41,825 nt of DNA from Acetofilamentum sp. (GTDB taxonomy: Bacteria > Bacteroidota > Bacteroidia > Bacteroidales > DTU049): NCBI GenBank assembly GCA_020720525.1, contig DYON01000002.1, forward strand, positions 1 through 41,825, written 5' to 3'. The notes under the pieces were generated by a model. That model had not been told where the DNA came from and made no database searches. It saw only the letters and a program-made list of their open reading frames with translations. Positions 1 to 7,792 of the stretch are shown here, one piece after another (positions within the stretch are counted from its first letter, which is position 1; every line of letters starts with the position of its first letter). Both the position numbers and the translations under genes were made by a program.

Positions 1-36
1 AAAAACTTCCGTCGTCGAGCGCGTAAAGAAGCTTAG
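1..36 (+). CDS. Possible C-terminal end of an upstream gene (partial)
   Basis: Frame 1 reads eleven residues, KNFRRRARKEA, to a TAG stop. A short, very basic tail is typical of RNA-binding proteins such as helicases or ribosomal proteins, but too little is present to name a family. Frame 2 also stays open here but runs antisense into the ORF6N gene, so frame 1 is preferred. Low confidence: the body of the gene lies outside the window. Confidence 0.25.
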   Translation, partial: KNFRRRARKEA

Positions 37-72
37 GTGTTTTGCGAGGATGAAGCATTTGAAAACTATTAA

Positions 73-579
73 TTATTTATCTGTTTTATATCCAATTGCT
101 TTCCTTGGTTCATTTGTTTTTTGGTGTAATGCATCGAGCTTATCTAGCAAAAACCTAAACGCTTGATTGAGTTTAGCATCGAGTTGTTGAATTTCTTTTT
201 TCAAATCCTCGCTTTCCCTTAAAAAGGATCTGTATCGTGAAAATGCACGCATAATTTCAATATTGACCCTAATTGCTTTTTCCGATCGCAAAACAGATGA
301 AAGCATTGCAACTCCTTGTTCTGTAAAAACAAGCGGATTTACAGAAGAATGCTTCAACATTTTTAACCGGTCACAATTTGTGACCAGTTCATCTTTCTCT
401 TCCTTAGATAGTTCAAACATAAAATCTTCTGGAAAACGCTCAATATTGCGTTTAACCTGCTGCTTCAAGACTTTGGTTAAAACACCATACAAATCGGCCA
501 AATCGGCATCAATCATTACTTTGAATCCTCTGATTTGAAAAATAAGTGTTTCATATTCAGGTTTAATCAAGCTGTTCAT
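73..579 (-). CDS. ORF6N domain-containing protein
   Basis: A 168-residue cytoplasmic protein. Residues about 8-95 match the ORF6N domain (KilA-N/Bro-like family), with the features MIDADLADLYGV, a KRNIERFPEDFMF stretch and VFTEQGVAML. The C-terminal third (about 118-155) is charged and probably forms a helical coiled coil. ORF6N proteins occur in phages and as solitary genes in many Bacteroidota; they are presumed DNA-binding, but the role of the chromosomal copies is not established. The ATG at 579 begins directly before the conserved domain. No phage or integrase genes lie nearby, so it looks like an isolated accessory gene. The next gene on this strand, ribE, is upstream of it, with 87 bases between them; I saw no good promoter in that gap, so co-transcription with ribE is possible. 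Confidence 0.85.
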   Translation of the reverse strand: MNSLIKPEYETLIFQIRGFKVMIDADLADLYGVLTKVLKQQVKRNIERFPEDFMFELSKEEKDELVTNCDRLKMLKHSSVNPLVFTEQGVAMLSSVLRSEKAIRVNIEIMRAFSRYRSFLRESEDLKKEIQQLDAKLNQAFRFLLDKLDALHQKTNEPRKAIGYKTDK

Positions 580-666
580 AAGAGTGCGTTTGCTTAAAAC
601 ATTAATTCTCTCCGAATCACTTTCTGCAATTCAAGTCATAAAACTGTTCAACTACACAGAAAAAGC

Positions 667-1272
667 CTATTTAGCATCTGGCTTATAAAACATCTCGAGT
701 AGCTTGTGCATATATTTGCCAAGCACGTCGAATTCGATGTTTACAATGGTTCCAGCTTCAAAATTGTGAAAATTGGTGTGTTCTTGAGTATAAGGAATAA
801 TGGCTACCGAAAACTGACCTGGCTCGTTGTCAACCACAGTGAGGCTAACACCATTTACACAAATTGAACCTTTGGTTACGGTGAAATTGTTCAAGCTCAC
901 ATCGTATTCGAACCAGTATTTCCAACTACCATCGAACTCCTCCACCTTGAGGCAGGTGGCAGTCTGATCGACATGTCCTTGTACAATATGTCCGTCGAAG
1001 CGACCATCGGCTTTCATACTGCGTTCCAAATTCACTTGATAGCCTTCTTTCCAGTTGCGCAAACAGGTTTTATTCAATGTTTCGTCGATGGCGGTTACCA
1101 CATATTTTTTCTTTTTCACTTTCACAACCGTAAGGCAAACTCCGTCGTGGCTCATGCTTTGATCGACTTTAAGTTTTTTTGCCAAAGGCGATTTCACCGT
1201 GAAATGAATATTGCTTCCTTCACGGGTTATTTCTACAATTTCGCCCATTTCTTCAACTATTCCACTAAACAT
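667..1272 (-). CDS. ribE: Riboflavin synthase (alpha subunit type)
   Basis: A 201-residue riboflavin synthase, which dismutates two 6,7-dimethyl-8-ribityllumazines to riboflavin and 5-amino-6-ribitylaminouracil in the cytoplasm. The family hallmark MFSGIVEEMG is at the N terminus. The protein has two lumazine-binding repeats, about 1-97 and 98-195; the first carries MSHDGVCLTV and the second GSICVNGVSLTV, with GHIVQGHVD at the junction. Length fits the family (about 200). The ATG at 1272 follows the stop of the M24B peptidase by 16 bases on the same strand, so the two are probably one transcript. No FMN riboswitch was recognised upstream; the flanking sequence is coding. The sequence is intact with no oddities. 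Confidence 0.97.
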   Translation of the reverse strand: MFSGIVEEMGEIVEITREGSNIHFTVKSPLAKKLKVDQSMSHDGVCLTVVKVKKKKYVVTAIDETLNKTCLRNWKEGYQVNLERSMKADGRFDGHIVQGHVDQTATCLKVEEFDGSWKYWFEYDVSLNNFTVTKGSICVNGVSLTVVDNEPGQFSVAIIPYTQEHTNFHNFEAGTIVNIEFDVLGKYMHKLLEMFYKPDAK

Positions 1273-1288
1273 ATTTTTGGTTTTTAAG

Positions 1289-2683
1289 TTATTTCTTCAT
1301 TGCTTCTTCCACTTCGGCAACGGTAATGGGGAGGCGTTTTCCAATAAAACGACCACCTGTTTCGGTAACCAAAATATCGTCTTCGAGGCGAATACCGCCA
1401 AAACCGCGATATTTTTCCACTTCGGCATAGTTGATAAATGATTCAAATTTCTTCTCGGCTTTCCACTGGTCAATCAAAGCTGGGATGAAATAGATTCCGG
1501 GTTCGTCGGTCATTACAAAACCTGGTTGCAAGCGGCGACCCATCCGAAGATATGCTGTGCCAAACTGATCGATGCGCTGAACTTCGTCGTCGTAGCCAAC
1601 CAGATTTTCGCCCAAGTCTTCCATATCGTGCACATCGAGGCCCATCATGTGTCCTAAACCGTGTGGAAAGAACATTGCGTGAGCACCGGCAGCAACAGCT
1701 TCGTCAACATTACCTTTCATAAGGCCAAGACCAGTCAAACCAGCAGCAATTACTTTTGCCGATTCGAGATGAATACTCTGGTAAGTAACGCCAGGTTTAA
1801 CAAGTTCAAGCGCACGGTTATTTGCGTCAACCACAATTTGATAAACAGCTTTTTGAATGGGCGAAAACTTTCCGCTTACAGGCATGGTTCGAGTATAATC
1901 GGAAGCATAATACATATTGCTTTGTGCTCCGGCATCGCTAAGCAGCAAATCGCCATCTTTCATGGTATTGCCATGGTAGTGGTTGTGAAGTGTTTCGCCA
2001 CGAACCGACAAAATAATTGGAAACGACGGGCCTTTTCCGCCCGACATGGCTATTCCTTCCATAATTCCACAAATTTCCTGCTCTACAACACCGTGGCGAG
2101 CCATTCTAAAAGCCGCCATGTGCATATCGTAGCCAATTTTAGCTGCTTTTTCGAGTTCGACAATTTCGAATTCATCTTTTACCGCACGTAAAGCAATAAC
2201 AGCTTTTGTAAGAGCAATACTCGCGCTGGTTTTCAAATCTCCAAAAGGAATGTGAAGCCACTCTTGAAGCATCATTTTATTGGCAGAACGATATGGAGGC
2301 AAATAGTGAATTGTTTTTTTCTGCTCTTTGGCTTTTTCGATATATGCTGCCAATTTTGCAAAAGGAAGTGTTTCGCTTATTCCAGCTTTTGCAGCTAATT
2401 CTTTCATCGAAGGTTGAGGTCCCATCCAAATAATGTCTTCGATATCTACATCGTTACCAAAAACTATTTGTTCACCTTCGTCGAAGTCGATAATTGCAGC
2501 CAATCCGGGAATATCGAGACCAAAGAAGTACAAAAAACTACTGTCTTGGCGAAAATGATATCCGTTGGCGGGATAATTCATTGGTGTTTCGGTATTGCCC
2601 ATAAAAATTGCAATTCCCGACATCTCGTTTTTCATCAATCGTTTGCGGCGACCAATGTACACGTTTTTATCAAAAAGCTCCAT
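1289..2683 (-). CDS. Xaa-Pro aminopeptidase (M24B, aminopeptidase P)
   Basis: A 464-residue M24B metallopeptidase that removes an N-terminal residue preceding proline. There is an N-terminal creatinase-like domain (about 1-170) and a C-terminal pita-bread catalytic domain. Visible metal-ligand motifs are LSDAGAQ and ASDYTRT (two Asp), PHGLGHMMGLDVHD (His), TDEPGIYF (Glu) and IRLEDDILVT (Glu), so the active site looks complete. No signal peptide is seen, which suggests a cytoplasmic enzyme. The open frame extends to a TTG at 2692, but the ATG at 2683 (MELFDKNVYI) is the better start. A -7-type element, TACTTTTG, lies about 40 bases upstream. It heads a likely two-gene unit with ribE. Confidence 0.95.
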   Translation of the reverse strand: MELFDKNVYIGRRKRLMKNEMSGIAIFMGNTETPMNYPANGYHFRQDSSFLYFFGLDIPGLAAIIDFDEGEQIVFGNDVDIEDIIWMGPQPSMKELAAKAGISETLPFAKLAAYIEKAKEQKKTIHYLPPYRSANKMMLQEWLHIPFGDLKTSASIALTKAVIALRAVKDEFEIVELEKAAKIGYDMHMAAFRMARHGVVEQEICGIMEGIAMSGGKGPSFPIILSVRGETLHNHYHGNTMKDGDLLLSDAGAQSNMYYASDYTRTMPVSGKFSPIQKAVYQIVVDANNRALELVKPGVTYQSIHLESAKVIAAGLTGLGLMKGNVDEAVAAGAHAMFFPHGLGHMMGLDVHDMEDLGENLVGYDDEVQRIDQFGTAYLRMGRRLQPGFVMTDEPGIYFIPALIDQWKAEKKFESFINYAEVEKYRGFGGIRLEDDILVTETGGRFIGKRLPITVAEVEEAMKK

Positions 2684-2720
2684 ATTGTTCAATTTTTAAA
2701 GAAAACTTGATTTGTTTCCC

Positions 2721-2728
2721 CAAAAGTA
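2721..2728 (-). promoter_or_regulatory. Bacteroidota-type -7 element for the M24B peptidase
   Basis: On the minus strand this reads TACTTTTG, a perfect match to the Bacteroidota sigma-A -7 consensus TAnnTTTG. It lies 37 bases upstream of the ATG at 2683. No convincing TTTG -33 element is at the usual spacing, so only the -7 part is supported. Confidence 0.5.
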
Positions 2729-2842
2729 ATAATTTTGTTTGAATTAGAGTCGTACAACTCAGGCATATTTTCACGAAATTTTACCCCAAACAAAAGGGCA
2801 ATTATATTCAGTTCAGTCAATTATTATTCAATTTGAAAAGAA

Positions 2843-2877
2843 TTTGACCGCTATTTCAATCGAAACTTGTACTTTCG
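2843..2877 (+). promoter_or_regulatory. Probable promoter for pepT
   Basis: TTTG at 2843-2846 and TACTTTCG at 2870-2877 (one mismatch to TAnnTTTG), separated by 23 bases, end 23 bases before the pepT ATG. Position and composition fit a Bacteroidota promoter, though spacing is slightly long. Confidence 0.45.
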
Positions 2878-2900
2878 TGCAAGATTAAAATACTGCGATC

Positions 2901-4130
2901 ATGAAACAGATTCTAATTGACCGTTTTTTGCGTTATGTGGCCGTTGATACACAAAGCGACCCCGAAAGTGAGTCTTTCCCAAGCACCAGCAAACAATTGG
3001 TTTTGGCAAATATGCTTGTTGATGAATTGAAACAAATTGGACTCGACGAAGTCGATATCGATCAATATGGCTATGTGATGGCTACAATTTCTTCCAATTT
3101 AGATAGAGAAGTACCTGTTGTTGGCTTTATTGCTCATATAGATACAGCTACCGAGCTTCCGGGCCATGGCATTAAACCTCAGCAAATAGAAAACTACAAC
3201 GGAAAAGACATTGTTCTGAATGCCGAAAAAAATATTTTGCTTAGTCCAACCGATTTTCCCGACTTACTTCGCTATGTAGGGCAAACCATCATTTGTACCG
3301 ATGGAACCACCTTGCTGGGTGCCGACGACAAAGCTGGAATTGCCGAAATAATGACTGCTGCCGAATATTTGATTAAAAATCCGGTGATTAAGCATGGAAA
3401 AATACGCATTGGCTTTACTCCCGACGAAGAAATTGGAAAAGGTGTCGATTTTTTTGATGTTAAAAAATTTGGTGCCAATTTCGCTTACACCCTCGATGGA
3501 AGCGGACCAGGCGAATTGGAATACGAAAACTTCAATGCAGCATCGGCCAAAGTGAAAATAAAAGGCAACAACATACATCCAGGCTATGCCAAAGGCAAAA
3601 TGTTGAATGCTGGCCAGCTTGCAGCCGAATTTATGGGAATGTTGCCCATCAACGAGCGTCCTGAATTTACCGACCATTACGAAGGCTTTTTTCACCTGCT
3701 TGCTATCAATGCAACCGTCGAAGATGCCGAACTCAATTACATTATACGCGACCACAGTCGTTCCATTTTCGAACATCGCAAAGAACAAATAGTGCAGGTT
3801 GCAGCATTTTTGAATCAGAAATACAGTCGCGAAGTGTTTTCTGTAGAGCTAAAAGATCAGTACTACAACATGCGCGAACAAATTGAACCCGTTTTTCACA
3901 TTGTTGAAACGGCAAAACAAGCTATGGTAAACGTGGGCATCAAACCCGATGTAAAACCTATTCGTGGTGGCACCGACGGAAGTCGATTGAGCTACATGGG
4001 TCTTCCCTGCCCCAACCTGTTTGCTGGGGGACACAATTTTCATGGAAAACATGAATTTATTGCTGCCGAAAGCATGGTGAAAGCTGTTGAAACGGTTCTA
4101 AATATTGTGGCTATCATTTCGTCGAAGTAG
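2901..4130 (+). CDS. pepT: Peptidase T (tripeptide aminopeptidase)
   Basis: A 409-residue M20B peptidase, nearly the same length as E. coli PepT (408). It removes the N-terminal residue from tripeptides in the cytoplasm. Zinc-site residues are visible: His79 and Asp81 in AHIDTA, Asp142 in LLGADDKAG, Glu176/Glu177 in TPDEEIG, Asp199 in TLDGSGPGE, and a C-terminal His in AGGHNFHGKHEF. The dimerisation domain lies roughly at 205-320. The ATG at 2901 follows a promoter-like element. The next gene, a POT-type peptide permease, starts 47 bases downstream on the same strand. Import and hydrolysis of small peptides are therefore probably co-expressed. The gene is intact. Confidence 0.97.
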   Translation: MKQILIDRFLRYVAVDTQSDPESESFPSTSKQLVLANMLVDELKQIGLDEVDIDQYGYVMATISSNLDREVPVVGFIAHIDTATELPGHGIKPQQIENYNGKDIVLNAEKNILLSPTDFPDLLRYVGQTIICTDGTTLLGADDKAGIAEIMTAAEYLIKNPVIKHGKIRIGFTPDEEIGKGVDFFDVKKFGANFAYTLDGSGPGELEYENFNAASAKVKIKGNNIHPGYAKGKMLNAGQLAAEFMGMLPINERPEFTDHYEGFFHLLAINATVEDAELNYIIRDHSRSIFEHRKEQIVQVAAFLNQKYSREVFSVELKDQYYNMREQIEPVFHIVETAKQAMVNVGIKPDVKPIRGGTDGSRLSYMGLPCPNLFAGGHNFHGKHEFIAAESMVKAVETVLNIVAIISSK

Positions 4131-4177
4131 GTTTTTCCGTTCTTCGTTTCGCAACAAATCACTTTTAGTAAACTTCT

Positions 4178-5467
4178 ATGGGTTTTACCAAAACACTGCG
4201 CTCTTTTCCACGCAATTTCTACACAGTTATTGTAATGGAATTTTTCGAGCGGGGATCGTACTATGGCGTTATGTCGGTACTCTCCGTTTATTTGGCCATG
4301 AGTACCTCCGAAGGTGGACTTGGTTTTAGCAAAGAGGGTATTGGCGCAATAAAAAGCACCATCACTCCCCTGCTCTATTTTTTGCCTATTCTAGCTGGTG
4401 CTATTGCCGATCGTTACGGATACAAAAAAGTTCTCTCCTTGGCATTTGTTCTCATGAGCTCGGGCTATGCTTTCACTGGTATGGTTACTTCGTACACATC
4501 TGTGTTTCTCTGTTTGCTACTAATGGCTACGGGTGCTGGATTGTTCAAACCACTCATTTCGGGAACTATTGCCCGCGTAACCGACGAAAAAACATCTTCA
4601 CTCGGCTTCGGAATTTACTATTGGTCAATTAATTTAGGCGCATTTATATTCCCACTGTTTCTCATACCGTGGTTGAAAGGAATTGGTTGGAACTATATTT
4701 TCATCATGGCCGCAGTTGGAACAGGTTGGCTGTTTATTTTCAATTTGCTTGCCTTCAAAGAACCACCACGGCCCAAAAGCACCAAAACCATTGTTCAAAC
4801 TTTGTCCGAAATGGTTCTTGTACTAAAAAACATTCGCTTCATTTCTCTAATAGTCATTTATTCGCTGTTTTGGGTACTCTATTTCCAAATGTACGATACG
4901 GTGTTGTGGTATGTAACCGAACACATGAATATGGAGCCTGTAAATGTTGCGGTGAATGGTTTTTTATTAAATTTTATTGAAAATCCAAGCTGGAAATTCG
5001 AAGCTGAACATGTTACGGTTGTAAATGCAGGTGTTATCATCGCATTGCAGTTGGTGGTTTCGGCATTGGTTCGGAAAGCAAAAGCATTACCCACCATGAT
5101 CATCGGAATTGGCTTTGGAACTCTTGGAATGGCAATTCTTGCTATTTCTGCTTCGGCATGGGTTTTCGTTGCTGGAATTATGATTTTTACGGTTGGCGAA
5201 ATGGTTGCTCACCCAAAATTCATTTCATATATCGGACTTATTGCCCCTCCAGACAAAAAGGCGCTTTATTTGGGCTACTCGTTCCTGTATGGCGTTATTG
5301 GAAGCGGTGTTGGCGGAATTTTAGGCGCAACATTGTATGTGCATTTTATCGAAAACAACAACAATCCTTCCGCTTTATGGCTTTCGTTTAGTGCCATTGG
5401 AGTTGTTTCGATGATTGGTTTGCTTATCTACAATCGCCTGTTTGGCAAAAAAGGAGCTTCTGTTTAA
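4178..5467 (+). CDS. POT/PTR2-family peptide transporter, 12-TM form
   Basis: A 429-residue inner-membrane transporter of the major facilitator superfamily with about 12 hydrophobic helices. POT-family signatures are present: EFFERGSYYG in TM1 (ExxER motif), GAIADRYGYKK (MFS motif A), GAGLFKPLISG in TM4 (conserved Lys) and IYYWSINLGA in TM5. These point to proton-coupled di/tripeptide uptake, and the adjacent pepT agrees. Most bacterial POT proteins are about 480-520 residues with two extra helices (HA and HB) between TM6 and TM7. Here that linker is only about 27 mostly polar residues, so the extra pair is missing. The Phe usually after ExxER is Gly. Substrate preference cannot be read from sequence; another small solute is possible. 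Confidence 0.82.
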   Translation: MGFTKTLRSFPRNFYTVIVMEFFERGSYYGVMSVLSVYLAMSTSEGGLGFSKEGIGAIKSTITPLLYFLPILAGAIADRYGYKKVLSLAFVLMSSGYAFTGMVTSYTSVFLCLLLMATGAGLFKPLISGTIARVTDEKTSSLGFGIYYWSINLGAFIFPLFLIPWLKGIGWNYIFIMAAVGTGWLFIFNLLAFKEPPRPKSTKTIVQTLSEMVLVLKNIRFISLIVIYSLFWVLYFQMYDTVLWYVTEHMNMEPVNVAVNGFLLNFIENPSWKFEAEHVTVVNAGVIIALQLVVSALVRKAKALPTMIIGIGFGTLGMAILAISASAWVFVAGIMIFTVGEMVAHPKFISYIGLIAPPDKKALYLGYSFLYGVIGSGVGGILGATLYVHFIENNNNPSALWLSFSAIGVVSMIGLLIYNRLFGKKGASV

Positions 5468-5510
5468 GGTAAATTAATGACATTTTCTTTCAATACACGA
5501 TTTATCGAAT

Positions 5511-5562
5511 CTCTACAACGTCTTCTCCTTATATAAGACGCAATGAATTGCATCTCTGCAAA
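5511..5562. repeat. REP-like repeat, copy 1
   Basis: The copy begins CTCTACAA (5511-5518) and reaches ATAAGACGCAA (5533-5543). It is followed by a small dyad, GCAAT-GA-ATTGC (5540-5551), and CTCTGCAA. Both outer motifs recur at the same 33-base spacing in copy 2. TTGTAGAG/TTGCAGAG-type dispersed repeats are common in intergenic DNA of Bacteroidota, as I recall. Confidence 0.6.
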
Positions 5563-5702
5563 TACTCCTTGCCTTTTAATTCTTTGCCAATTTGAAACAT
5601 TTGATACACCGAAGAAAAGTCAGATGATTCATAAATTGGTAAATACCGACAGAATTATTAGGGCTCAAAGCAATTCTCGGCGGCATTACTCCATCTACCA
5701 AT

Positions 5703-5751
5703 CGTTGCAATGCAACGCCTCTACAATTGTCCTCTTTTTCATAAGACGCAA
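5703..5751. repeat. REP-like repeat, copy 2, with palindrome
   Basis: It begins with the palindrome CGTTGCAATGCAACG (5703-5717: 7-bp arms around one base). CTCTACAA follows at 5719-5726 and ATAAGACGCAA at 5741-5751. The two end motifs match copy 1 exactly and lie exactly as far apart, while the middle has diverged. Confidence 0.6.
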
Positions 5752-5877
5752 CGGCTGAGGCTATATGCAGTAAGGATTGCGGGTAATTTCCTATCAGTTT
5801 ACACAAAAAGTTAAAGCGGACTTCTGACCTTCGCATACCACTAAAACCCTTATGGCATTTACACTTTGTTGAACTAA

Positions 5878-5894
5878 ATCCGCTTTTAGCGGAT
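5878..5894 (-). other. Perfect 7-bp hairpin downstream of a minus-strand -7 element
   Basis: ATCCGCT-TTT-AGCGGAT forms a 7-bp stem with a 3-base loop. Reading the minus strand, a perfect TAnnTTTG element (TATCTTTG, 5911 to 5904) lies just upstream, so a transcript from it would carry this hairpin near its 5' end. No -33 element, coding frame or obvious terminator supports a defined RNA gene, so this is only a candidate. Confidence 0.4.
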
Positions 5895-6097
5895 GGCTTC
5901 TTGCAAAGATACTGAAGTTTTTGCGTATGAGTGATTTTAACCTTTTAAATTTTACACTTATGAGGCAAAAAAACTTCTCCAACTATCGTTGAACGAGCTA
6001 TTTCAGCCACAAAACTCGCCCAAAAACCACCAAATCCTGTCGTAAAACACATAGAAAACATGACTTTCCCATACCGAGCGTTGTCTTAGTGTTTTAT

Positions 6098-6130
6098 TGC
6101 AGAGACAGTGGGTGGTTCAGTGTTTCTGCA
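6098..6130. repeat. 10-bp hairpin
   Basis: TGCAGAGACA (6098-6107) pairs with TGTTTCTGCA (6121-6130), with one G-U wobble and a 13-base loop. The sequence TTGCAGAGA also occurs inverted in REP copy 1 (5554-5562), which suggests the two belong to one repeat family. No T-run follows, so it is not a terminator. Confidence 0.5.
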
Positions 6131-6179
6131 TCTAATAAACATTCATGTAACTTAACAGGACAGTGCTTTGAAACTTGGC

Positions 6180-6199
6180 TGCCGACAGGCAGGTCGGCA
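6180..6199. repeat. Short inverted repeat TGCCGAC/GTCGGCA
   Basis: TGCCGACAGGCAGGTCGGCA has perfect 7-bp arms around AGGCAG. It resembles a short GC-rich dispersed repeat seen in many Bacteroidota genomes (from memory). It stands out from its AT-rich surroundings. Confidence 0.55.
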
Positions 6200-6309
6200 A
6201 CAAAAACATACCGCCAATCCAGTTTAAGTATTGCCAGTCATTCTGGATGAAAATCAAACAATTACGGAAGTCGAATTTTATTTTTCGTCGCTATTTCTTT
6301 AGTTTTGAT

Positions 6310-6317
6310 TATTTTTG
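6310..6317 (+). promoter_or_regulatory. -7 element for the malic enzyme gene
   Basis: TATTTTTG matches TAnnTTTG exactly and ends 20 bases before the ATG at 6338. No TTTG sits at the expected -33 distance. Confidence 0.5.
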
Positions 6318-6337
6318 CTCACTAAAACAAAAAAATT

Positions 6338-7789
6338 ATGGATTCATCAATGCTCAAATTGGAAAATCTCGACTCTTTGTTCCCAAAAGAATTTACCCCT
6401 GAGCAAATGGCCAAAGCAAAAACAATTTTCTTAAAGAAATTGGCCGAAACAGCTCACCGTCACTATGGAGGTAAAATACAAACCGTGCCCAAAGCACCAG
6501 TACCTGGCTTCAACTGGTTCAACGTTTGGTACACACCAGGTGTTTCGAAAGTATCGACCGACATCCGCGACAACAACGATGCTTCGTTCGAATTGTCGAA
6601 TCGCGGCAATTTAGTAGCTGTTATTAGCGATAGCACCCGAGTGCTTGGCGATGGCGACGTAACCCCTTCGGGTGGTTTGGGAGTAATGGAAGGTAAAGCT
6701 TTCCTCATGAAATATTTAGGCGGCGTTGACGGAGTTGCACTTTGTATTGATAGCCGTGGAAAAGACGGAAAAAACGACCCCGACAAAATTATTGAATTCG
6801 TGAAAATGGTTCAGCACAGCTTTGGAGCCATCAACCTCGAAGACATAAGCCAACCCAATTGCTTTAAAGTTCTCGACGTTTTGCGCGAAGAATGCGACAT
6901 TCCTGTTTGGCACGACGATGCACAGGGTACAGCCAGTGTAACTTTGGCTGGCGTTATAAATGCTTTGAAACTTGCTGGCAAAAAAATGAACGAAGCCAAA
7001 TTTGTGCTTTTTGGCGCAGGCGCTTCCAACACTACTATTGCTCGCCTTCTCATTACAGATGGCGTTAACCCAGCAAACGTAATTATTTTCGACAGCAAAG
7101 GATCGCTCAACAAGAACCGCAGCGATATTGAAGCCGATAAACGCTTCTACCGAAAGTGGGAATTATGCGAATCGACCAACCCTGGCTGCCTCAACACCAT
7201 GGAAGAAGCCATGAAGGGTGCCGATGTTCTCATTTCACTTTCCACTCCGGGCCCCGACACCATCAAGCCCGAATGGATTCGTGTAATGGCCGAAAAATCG
7301 ATTGTATTCACCTGTGCCAATCCAGTTCCCGAAATTTATCCTTATGCAGCCAAAGAAGCTGGAGCGTTTATTGTTGCAACCGGTCGTGGCGATTTTCCCA
7401 ACCAAGTAAACAACTCCATTGGTTTCCCCGGAATTTTAAAAGGTGCTTTGATGGTTCGCGCTAAAAAAATTACAGACAATATGGCCATTGCGGCTGCACA
7501 TTCGCTTGCCGATTATGCCGAAAAACGAGGAATCAATCCCGAAAACATTGTGCCTACCATGGACGAAGCCAATGTGTTTCCGTACGAAGCTGCCGATGTG
7601 GCAATGCAAGCCATTAAAGATGGAGTTGCACGCCACATTATCACCCGCGACGAAGCCTACGAATGGGCAAAAAAAGACATCAACTATTCGCGCGATTTGG
7701 TGAAATCGATGTACGACAATGGTTTCATTGGCGCTCCTCCCGCCGAAATGATTGAAGAAGCCCTGCAATTTGCCATTAAGCAAGTTTAG
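6338..7789 (+). CDS. Malic enzyme, single-domain form
   Basis: A 483-residue cytoplasmic malic enzyme that oxidatively decarboxylates malate to pyruvate with NAD(P). N-terminal malic domain features are WYTPGVSKV, VMEGKAFLMK (catalytic Lys), INLEDI and HDDAQGTAS (metal ligands). The NAD-binding fold is marked by FGAGASNTT, with CANPVPEIYP and NNSIGFPGILKGAL towards the C terminus. Several motifs differ from the common bacterial type: LGDGDVTPSGGLGV for the usual LGLGNIGP-like run, and WHDDAQGTA for FHDDQHGTA. It lacks the phosphotransacetylase-like domain found in the roughly 760-residue enzymes of many Bacteroidota. ruvA begins three bases after the stop, so the two are co-transcribed. The ATG at 6350 is an alternative start. 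Confidence 0.92.
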   Translation: MDSSMLKLENLDSLFPKEFTPEQMAKAKTIFLKKLAETAHRHYGGKIQTVPKAPVPGFNWFNVWYTPGVSKVSTDIRDNNDASFELSNRGNLVAVISDSTRVLGDGDVTPSGGLGVMEGKAFLMKYLGGVDGVALCIDSRGKDGKNDPDKIIEFVKMVQHSFGAINLEDISQPNCFKVLDVLREECDIPVWHDDAQGTASVTLAGVINALKLAGKKMNEAKFVLFGAGASNTTIARLLITDGVNPANVIIFDSKGSLNKNRSDIEADKRFYRKWELCESTNPGCLNTMEEAMKGADVLISLSTPGPDTIKPEWIRVMAEKSIVFTCANPVPEIYPYAAKEAGAFIVATGRGDFPNQVNNSIGFPGILKGALMVRAKKITDNMAIAAAHSLADYAEKRGINPENIVPTMDEANVFPYEAADVAMQAIKDGVARHIITRDEAYEWAKKDINYSRDLVKSMYDNGFIGAPPAEMIEEALQFAIKQV

Positions 7790-7792
7790 TGT

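Larger units (their letters stand above)
5468..6337. other. 870-base gene-free region with repeats and hairpins
   Basis: No open frame here looks like a real protein: those present are under 90 codons, overlap one another on both strands and match no recognisable family. The region contains two REP-like repeat copies (near 5511-5562 and 5703-5751), a 7-bp perfect hairpin at 5878-5894, a 10-bp hairpin at 6098-6130, a 20-base inverted repeat at 6180-6199, a minus-strand promoter-like element at 5904-5911, and the promoter for the malic enzyme at its right end. It may be the remains of mobile elements or may encode a small RNA. It separates the peptide-use genes from the malic enzyme/ruvA/sprA block. 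Confidence 0.7.

Noticed and set aside
73..579. Prophage remnant suggested by the ORF6N domain
   Set aside because: No integrase, structural or lysis genes, or att-like repeats are adjacent; chromosomal solitary ORF6N genes are common in Bacteroidota.
1273..1288. FMN riboswitch ahead of riboflavin synthase
   Set aside because: Only 16 bases separate it from the upstream gene, too few for an RFN element, and none was recognised upstream of the M24B gene.
5543..5982. Overlapping small open frames on both strands in the intergenic region (62-86 codons)
   Set aside because: No recognisable family, mutual overlap, and they include the repeat and hairpin sequences, so they are more likely by-products of the repeats than genes.
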